From Phenylobacterium sp. (GTDB lineage Bacteria; Pseudomonadota; Alphaproteobacteria; Caulobacterales; Caulobacteraceae), in assembly GCF_030697925.1 (NCBI RefSeq), contig NZ_JAUYOJ010000023.1:1-56711 (forward strand): a stretch of 56,711 nucleotides of DNA, read 5' to 3'. The position numbers and the translations under genes are program-made. This document shows positions 52,204 through 56,711 of this stretch, piece by piece. The notes below the pieces were generated by a model that made no database searches, was not told the DNA's origin, and was given only the letters and a program-made list of their open reading frames with translations. The stretch's first letter is position 1; the number at the start of each line of letters is the position of its first letter.

Positions 52204-52647
52204 GTGAACCGTGGCGAGATCTTGCTGATCGTCGAGGACGAGATTCTCCCTGCGATGGCTCTGCGCGATGAGCTGGAAGACGCCGGCTATCACGTCATGG
52301 ACCTGACGGACCGTCACCAGGAGGCGCTGGCCGCGGCGCGGGGGCGCAAGCCCGACCTCGCCCTGGTGAACATCGAGCTCCAGGGTCACGACGACGGGAT
52401 CGAGCTGGCGCGGGAGCTGAAGGCGATGGGGGTGCCGGTGCTGTTCATCAGCGGCCAGGTCAGCCGGGCGCGGTCGGCCCAGACCGTCGCCATCGGCTCC
52501 CTTCCGAAGCCCTACAGTGCGCTGGATATGGTCAAGGCTGTCGACTACCTGCTCCGCCACCAGGCGGGCGACGAGTCGATGGCGCCGCCACCGGGGCTGG
52601 AAGTGTTCGACGAGACCGCGCCGGGGCTGAAGCCCGACCCGGTCTAG
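52204..52647 (+). CDS. Receiver protein lacking the phospho-acceptor Asp
   Basis: The 147-residue protein is one receiver domain: acidic pair in ILLIVEDEILPAMAL, lysine in GSLPKPYSALD and LFISGQVSRARS in place of the usual Thr/Ser region. The acceptor position reads DLALVNIELQGHDDG, so the usual Asp is Asn (codon AAC). It is probably a phosphorylation-independent regulator of the neighbouring kinases. The start is uncertain: GTG at 52204 has poor spacing, while GAAGGAG lies 7 bases before an in-frame ATC at 52195. The stop shares CTAG with the convergent hydrolase gene. Confidence 0.88.
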   Translation: MNRGEILLIVEDEILPAMALRDELEDAGYHVMDLTDRHQEALAAARGRKPDLALVNIELQGHDDGIELARELKAMGVPVLFISGQVSRARSAQTVAIGSLPKPYSALDMVKAVDYLLRHQAGDESMAPPPGLEVFDETAPGLKPDPV

Positions 52648-53441
52648 GCCTTCAGGAACTCGACCATGGCGGGGACCGCGGCGCGGTCCTGCAACATGAA
52701 CAGGTGCCCGCCCTCGAAGAAGCGCAGGGTCGCGCCGGGGATCCGGGCGGCCATCTTTTCCTGGGTCTCCGGCAGGGCCACGCCGTCGTAGCGGCCGGCC
52801 GCGATCAGGGTCGCGGCCGCGATGTCGCCAAGCCGGTCCCAGGTGTCGTGATCCTTCCGGGCTTCGAGCTGGCGATGGGCGCCCTGCCTGCGGCCCGGCT
52901 CCTCGGCGAAGGGATCGGCCGAGCCCAGAGCCACGAGCTGGGCGTAGGTCTCGGGATTGGCGGCCGCCCAGGCGGCGTCGCGGCGGGTGTCGGAGATCGG
53001 GATCAGGTGCTTGGCCCTGGCCTCGCCGGTCAGGTGCTCGATCTCATGGAACGGATAGGAGGCGCCGCCAGCCCCACCGGGGGAGGTGCAGGCCAGGACC
53101 AGCCGGTCGATTCGCCCCGGATGCGACAGGGCCAGTTCCTGGGCCACCATGCCCCCGAACGAGACGCCGACCACGTGGGCTTGGTCCCAGCCGAGATGAG
53201 CCATCAGCCCCGCGGCGTCGTCGGCATAGTCGGCCATGCTGTAGGGCCGGTCGGGCTTGTCGGACCGGCCGAGCCCCCTCTGGTCATGGGAGACCAGGTC
53301 GAAGGCCCTGGCCAGCGGCCCGTCGAACTGGTTGGGCTTGTTGCGCAGGTCGCCGCCGGTGCCCGAGATGAACAGCAGGGGCGGGCCCTCGCCGGCCCGT
53401 TCAAAATAGATAGAAACCCCATTCACATGCACGGTGGGCAT
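52644..53441 (-). CDS. Alpha/beta hydrolase
   Basis: The 265-residue protein shows the oxyanion region LLFISGTGGDLRNKP, DQRGLGRSDKPD, nucleophile elbow VVGVSFGGMVAQELAL, acid in AAGRYDGVALPE and histidine in FFEGGHLFMLQD. It resembles 3-oxoadipate enol-lactonase-like hydrolases. It directly follows the marR gene on the same strand with no gap, so the two form an operon. Confidence 0.9.
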   Translation of the reverse strand: MPTVHVNGVSIYFERAGEGPPLLFISGTGGDLRNKPNQFDGPLARAFDLVSHDQRGLGRSDKPDRPYSMADYADDAAGLMAHLGWDQAHVVGVSFGGMVAQELALSHPGRIDRLVLACTSPGGAGGASYPFHEIEHLTGEARAKHLIPISDTRRDAAWAAANPETYAQLVALGSADPFAEEPGRRQGAHRQLEARKDHDTWDRLGDIAAATLIAAGRYDGVALPETQEKMAARIPGATLRFFEGGHLFMLQDRAAVPAMVEFLKA

Positions 53442-53885
53442 TCAGTCGTCTCCCCGCGCCACGGCGGCCATCAGGCGCACCAGGTGGGCGCGATCCTCCA
53501 GTGTCAGCCGCGCCAGCATGCTGCGCGAATTCTCCATCTGGCCGGCCCGCAGGCGCTCGGTCAGGGCCTGGCCGTCGGGGGTCAGCTCCACCCGCATCAC
53601 CCGGCGGTCGCTGGTGCGCCGCCGCCGCGCCACCAGCCCGCGCTTCTCCAGGCGGTCCAGGGCCGAGGAGACGGTGGAGTCCGGGGCGTCTAGGGTCTGG
53701 GCCAGGCCGCGCACCGTCCAGTCTCCGGGTTCGGCCAGCATGGCGAGCAGGCCGACATCGTTGATGTGCAGGTCGGCATAAGCGCTGCCGGCCAGCAGGC
53801 CCGGTTCCAGCTTGAACTGCCGCATCAAGGCGCCGATGGCGGCCGTGAGGGCCCGGGCCTGGCTGTCGTCGACCGTGCGAGTCAT
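53442..53885 (-). CDS. MarR-family transcriptional regulator
   Basis: The 147-residue protein has the winged-helix DNA-binding region (TVRGLAQTLDAPDSTVSSAL, DRLEKRGLVARRRRTSDRRV, RVELTPDGQALTERL) flanked by dimerisation helices. It probably represses itself and the divergent aldo/keto reductase operon through the palindrome at 53951-53963. The ATG at 53885 was chosen over an adjacent TTG. Confidence 0.9.
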   Translation of the reverse strand: MTRTVDDSQARALTAAIGALMRQFKLEPGLLAGSAYADLHINDVGLLAMLAEPGDWTVRGLAQTLDAPDSTVSSALDRLEKRGLVARRRRTSDRRVMRVELTPDGQALTERLRAGQMENSRSMLARLTLEDRAHLVRLMAAVARGDD

Positions 53886-53923
53886 CAAGCGGGAGCCTAA
53901 CCGCCGCGACCGCGGCTGTCGCC

Positions 53924-53963
53924 TTGACAGGAATTCCGAAAGGCGGATATTCCGATAATCGGA
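53924..53963 (+). promoter_or_regulatory. Promoter and palindromic operator of the AKR-SDR operon
   Basis: TTGACA (53924-53929), an 18-base spacer and TATTCC (53948-53953) suggest a housekeeping promoter. The perfect palindrome TCCGATAATCGGA (53951-53963) overlaps the -10, where a bound MarR dimer would block RNA polymerase. The control region is shared with the divergent marR gene. Confidence 0.55.
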
Positions 53964-53986
53964 CTATATCTCCGGAGGATCGCCCC

Positions 53987-54958
53987 GTGAAGACCTCGCC
54001 GCTCGGCTCCTTGGGAGATGTCAGCCGCCTGACCCTGGGGGGCGGCGGCATCGGCCAGGCCTGGGGCCCAACCGACCGCGACGAGGCCGTGGCCACCCTG
54101 CGGGCGGCGGTCGAGGCCGGGATCGACCTGATCGACACCGCGCCCATGTATTTCAACTGCGAGGCCGTCGTCGGCGAAACCTTCCAGGGCGCGCCGCCGG
54201 CCCACCTGAAGTTCACGACCAAGTGCGCCCTGGGCTCGCCGCCGCCGGGCGAGGCCGCGGCCCGTCTGGAGGCGTCGCTGGAGGCGACCCTCGCGGCCAT
54301 GCGGCTGAAGCGGATCGATGTCTTCTTCCTGCATTCCAGCATCGCCCCGGACGACTACGCCTATGCCCATGGCGACGCGCGCCGCGACGAGTTCTCCACC
54401 CGCTGGTCGATCTATGCCGACGAGGTGGTCCCGGCCTTCGAGCGGCTGGTCGCCCAGGGCCGGATCGGCGCCTGGGGGATCACCGGCATCGGCGTGCCGC
54501 AATCGATTTTGGCGGCCCTGGCGCGAGACCCCGCCCCGGCGGTCGCCCAGGTGATCACCAACCTGCTGGAGTCCGCCGGCGGCATCCGCCGCTTCGCCGA
54601 GCCGGCCGATCCGCGCGCCATCCTGGCCGCCGCCCGGGCGCGCGGCGTGGGTGTCATGGGCATCCGCGCCGTCCAGGCCGGGGCGCTGACCCGGGCCTTC
54701 GACCGGCCCGTCTCGCCCAACCATCCCGACGCCAAGGACTTCGAGCGCGCCGCGCCCTACCGGGCGCTGTGCGCGGCCTGGGGCGAGGACCCGGCCATCA
54801 TCGCCCACCGCTATGCGCTTGGCCTGCCGGGCGTCGACACCCTGGTCCTGGGGGTCAAGAACCGGGACGAGCTGAACCAGGCCCTGGCGGCGGAGGCGGC
54901 GGGACCGCTCGACGCCGGCCAGCTCGCCCAGATCGAACAGCTAGGATTGCGGACATGA
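53987..54958 (+). CDS. Aldo/keto reductase
   Basis: The 323-residue protein keeps the full catalytic set: DLIDTAPMYFNCE (Asp, Tyr), LKFTTKCALG (Lys) and IDVFFLHSSIA (His). It resembles the L-fucose/galactose dehydrogenase-like group. The start is GTG at 53987 with GGAGGA 7 bases upstream. It overlaps the SDR gene as ATGA. Control by the divergent MarR protein is likely. Confidence 0.9.
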   Translation: MKTSPLGSLGDVSRLTLGGGGIGQAWGPTDRDEAVATLRAAVEAGIDLIDTAPMYFNCEAVVGETFQGAPPAHLKFTTKCALGSPPPGEAAARLEASLEATLAAMRLKRIDVFFLHSSIAPDDYAYAHGDARRDEFSTRWSIYADEVVPAFERLVAQGRIGAWGITGIGVPQSILAALARDPAPAVAQVITNLLESAGGIRRFAEPADPRAILAAARARGVGVMGIRAVQAGALTRAFDRPVSPNHPDAKDFERAAPYRALCAAWGEDPAIIAHRYALGLPGVDTLVLGVKNRDELNQALAAEAAGPLDAGQLAQIEQLGLRT

Positions 54959-55806
54959 AAAGCGTCGTCGTCACGGGCGTCTCGACCGGCATCGGCTGGG
55001 GCGTCACCAAGGTCCTGATCGCCCAGGGGTTCCGGGTGTTCGGCAGCGTACGCAAGCAGGCTGACGCCGACCGTCTGCGCCAGGAGTTCGGCGAGCGCTA
55101 TGTCCCGCTGATCTTCGACGTCACCGACGAGGCCGCGGTGCGGGCCGCGGCGGCCACGGTCGCCGAGGCGCTCGGCGGAGAGACCCTGGCCGGGGTGGTC
55201 AACAACGCCGGCATGGCGGTGGCCGGGCCTCTGATGAACCTCCCCATCGCCGAGTTCCGGCATCAGATCGAGGTCAACCTGACCGGGGTCGTGATCGTGA
55301 CCCAGGCCTTCGGTCCGCTGTTGGCGCCCGGCGACGGCCGGACGGGCAAGCCGGGCCGGATCGTCAATATCAGCTCGGTGGGCGGGCGTAACGCGACGCC
55401 GTTCGTCGGCCCCTACAACGCTTCGAAGTTCGCCGTGGAGGGCCTGTCCCTCGCCCTGCGGCGGGAGCTGCTGCTGCTCGGGGTCGACGTCATCGTCATC
55501 GCGCCCGGCGCCGTGGCCACCCCGATCTGGCGCAAGGCCAAGGAAGAAGACATCCTCCCCTATCGCGATACGCCGTTCTATCCCGCCCTGCAGAAGGTCC
55601 ACGCCTATATGAACGGCCTCGGCGCGAGCGGCCTTCCGCCGGAGATCATCGGCGAGGCCGTGGCCAAGGCGCTCACCCTGGCCAAGCCCAAGCCGCGCTA
55701 CACCGTCACCCCCGACCCGTTCCGCAATTTCATCGGCGAAATCATGCCCACGCGGATGTTCGACAGGATGATCGGCGGCCAGTTGGGATTGCTGCCGAAG
55801 GCTTAG
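54955..55806 (+). CDS. Short-chain dehydrogenase/reductase
   Basis: The 283-residue protein has SVVVTGVSTGIGWGVTKVL, VVNNAGMAVAGPL, VNISSVGGRNATPF, the catalytic YNASKFAVEG, and a longer C-terminal region as in 11-beta-HSD-like SDRs. The substrate is unknown. It is translationally coupled to the aldo/keto reductase. Its end overlaps the convergent coq9 gene by 4 bases. Confidence 0.9.
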   Translation: MKSVVVTGVSTGIGWGVTKVLIAQGFRVFGSVRKQADADRLRQEFGERYVPLIFDVTDEAAVRAAAATVAEALGGETLAGVVNNAGMAVAGPLMNLPIAEFRHQIEVNLTGVVIVTQAFGPLLAPGDGRTGKPGRIVNISSVGGRNATPFVGPYNASKFAVEGLSLALRRELLLLGVDVIVIAPGAVATPIWRKAKEEDILPYRDTPFYPALQKVHAYMNGLGASGLPPEIIGEAVAKALTLAKPKPRYTVTPDPFRNFIGEIMPTRMFDRMIGGQLGLLPKA

Positions 55807-56435
55807 CCGTAGCGCAGCCTGGCCAGGGCGCCGGCCAGGTCCTTCAGAAGGTCGCCGGTCTTCAGGCCGGCCTTCCAGGTCTCGAAGGCCATGACGTTCT
55901 CGATGCGGGCGTCGACGAAGCTCATGGCCTCGTCCTTGCCGCCCGACAGCCGGATGGCGAGCGCCGAGGCCAGGATGCCGGCCAGGATCGCGCGCTTGGA
56001 ATAGTGGTTCTCGTCGGTGGCGGTGTCGCCGGCCCAGCGCCACAGCTTGTCGGCGCTGTCCCATAGCAGCCGCGCGGCCAACGGCAGGTGCAGCGGCAGG
56101 GCGAGGTACCCCGCCCAGCGGCGCACGGCCGCCTCATCCTTCGCCGCGGCGTCCAGCCGCGCCTCAACGGCGGCGCGGATCCTGGCGCGGATCTTCAGGC
56201 CGGCAGGGTCGGGCAGGGCGGCCAGGGCCGCGGAATCATGCCGCCGCGCCAGCAGGGCGGCGAGATCCGCCGGTCCGTGCGGCAACAGAAGTTCGGTCTC
56301 GGCCGCCGACAGCCCGCAGGCCTGGCCGGCCGCGCGCACCGTCGGCCAGGTGAAGCCCTGGGTGGTGACGCGCGTGAGCGCCGCGTCCAGCACCTGTTGC
56401 TCGGTGGTTTCGGCCCAGCCGTCTTGGTTCGCCAT
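55803..56435 (-). CDS. coq9: COQ9-family ubiquinone biosynthesis protein
   Basis: The 210-residue protein has a TetR-like N-terminal helical region (TEQQVLDAALTRVTTQGFTW, GLSAAETELLLPHGPADL) and the COQ9 core with DENHYSKRAILAGILASALA and LSGGKDEAMSFVDARIEN. COQ9 binds lipid and assists COQ7-type hydroxylation. The ATG at 56435 lies divergent from rpsU, a common neighbour in alphaproteobacteria. Confidence 0.88.
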   Translation of the reverse strand: MANQDGWAETTEQQVLDAALTRVTTQGFTWPTVRAAGQACGLSAAETELLLPHGPADLAALLARRHDSAALAALPDPAGLKIRARIRAAVEARLDAAAKDEAAVRRWAGYLALPLHLPLAARLLWDSADKLWRWAGDTATDENHYSKRAILAGILASALAIRLSGGKDEAMSFVDARIENVMAFETWKAGLKTGDLLKDLAGALARLRYG

Positions 56436-56612
56436 GGCTTCTTTTAGCCGGCCTTTTTGCGCCTGTCCGCCGTGGACATCGGCTGATCGTTCTGCTATCT
56501 GCCCGCCCTCAACTCGAAGGCCGCAAGCCATCGGGTAAAAAAGCTTTTGTCCGTTCGCCGCCGCCTGACCCCAGGATTGGCCGAGCGGGAACGGGTAATA
56601 GGAGAGAGACCT

Positions 56613-56711
56613 CTGGTTCAGATTTTCGTTCGCGACAACAACGTCGATCAGGCCCTCAAGGCGCTGAAGAAGAAGATGCAGCGCGAGGGCTCGTTCCGCG
56701 AGATGAAGCGG
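56613..56711 (+). CDS. rpsU: 30S ribosomal protein S21 (5' part), apparent CTG start
   Basis: The last 33 codons of the window read (M)[20 protein letters not shown], then [12 protein letters not shown], the S21 N-terminus. No ATG, GTG or TTG lies at the expected position: the codon before GTT is CTG at 56613, preceded by AGGAG with 8-base spacing, so CTG is the likely start. The gene runs off the window end. It is divergent from coq9. Confidence 0.93.
   Translation, partial: MVQIFVRDNNVDQALKALKKKMQREGSFREMKR

Noticed and set aside
54223..54954. Long upstream extension of the SDR frame
   Set aside because: It overlaps the aldo/keto reductase in another frame and lacks any domain; ATGA at 54955 gives the proper SDR start.

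Overview
The window is very GC-rich, gene-dense DNA from an alphaproteobacterium, almost certainly of the family Caulobacteraceae (Caulobacter/Phenylobacterium-like). The evidence is a ChpT-type histidine phosphotransferase, a PhyK-SigT-NepR-PhyR general stress response (GSR) locus in the order known from Caulobacter, a COQ9-rpsU neighbourhood, a TonB receptor with a Fur-like box, and heavy use of GTG/TTG starts and 4-base ATGA/GTGA gene overlaps. I see no rRNA, tRNA, CRISPR array, insertion sequence or prophage; the only mobile-type element is a parDE-like toxin-antitoxin pair. Both ends cut genes (an exbD-like start on the left, rpsU on the right).

Layout. 1-4.3 kb: exbD start, WD40 protein, nitroreductase, MtgA transglycosylase, and a cytidylyltransferase/aldo-keto-reductase-like pair. 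4.3-20 kb: a molybdenum-cofactor region with xdhC, a Baeyer-Villiger-type flavin monooxygenase, the tightly overlapping operon moaA-moaD-moaE-moaB-moaC-moeA, a MocA-like nucleotidyltransferase, parDE, a lipoprotein esterase, an IorAB-type molybdenum hydroxylase, a c-type cytochrome, an MliC-like lipoprotein, a siroheme synthase with a cut-down C-terminus, and modB without modA or modC. 20-31 kb: phosphotransferase, MHS-type transporter, four-PAS hybrid kinase, glutaryl-CoA dehydrogenase with an enoyl-CoA hydratase, TonB siderophore receptor, cysQ. 31-39.6 kb: chpT, small metabolic genes (VOC proteins, GNAT, amidohydrolase, TauD-type dioxygenase, SDR, GST), then a response regulator and CheR.

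39.6-49.4 kb is the most striking part. It encodes the whole GSR core (PhyK sensor kinase, ECF sigma factor SigT/EcfG, anti-sigma NepR, anti-anti-sigma PhyR). Reading both strands for the EcfG promoter pattern GGAAC-N16/17-CGTT, I find eight exact matches and two near matches in about 10 kb. All are oriented toward a nearby gene start: phyR, nepR-sigT (near match), an entericidin-like peptide, two DUF1328 small membrane proteins, a two-gene operon of unknown membrane proteins, a glycine-zipper lipoprotein, a diacylglycerol-kinase-like/metallophosphoesterase pair, and a DUF883/holin-like operon just upstream of sodB. The second near match precedes a roughly 120-nt transcript-like segment at 44754-44876. 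It has an eight-cytosine loop closed by an 11-bp stem and ends in a strong terminator; this is the architecture expected of the Caulobacter GSR small RNA GsrN.

49.5-52.6 kb adds two HisKA_2/HWE-type kinases and a single-domain receiver whose phospho-acceptor aspartate is replaced by asparagine. 52.6-56.7 kb: an alpha/beta hydrolase with a MarR regulator, divergent from an aldo/keto reductase-SDR pair across a perfect palindrome, then coq9 and the start of rpsU, which appears to use a CTG start codon.
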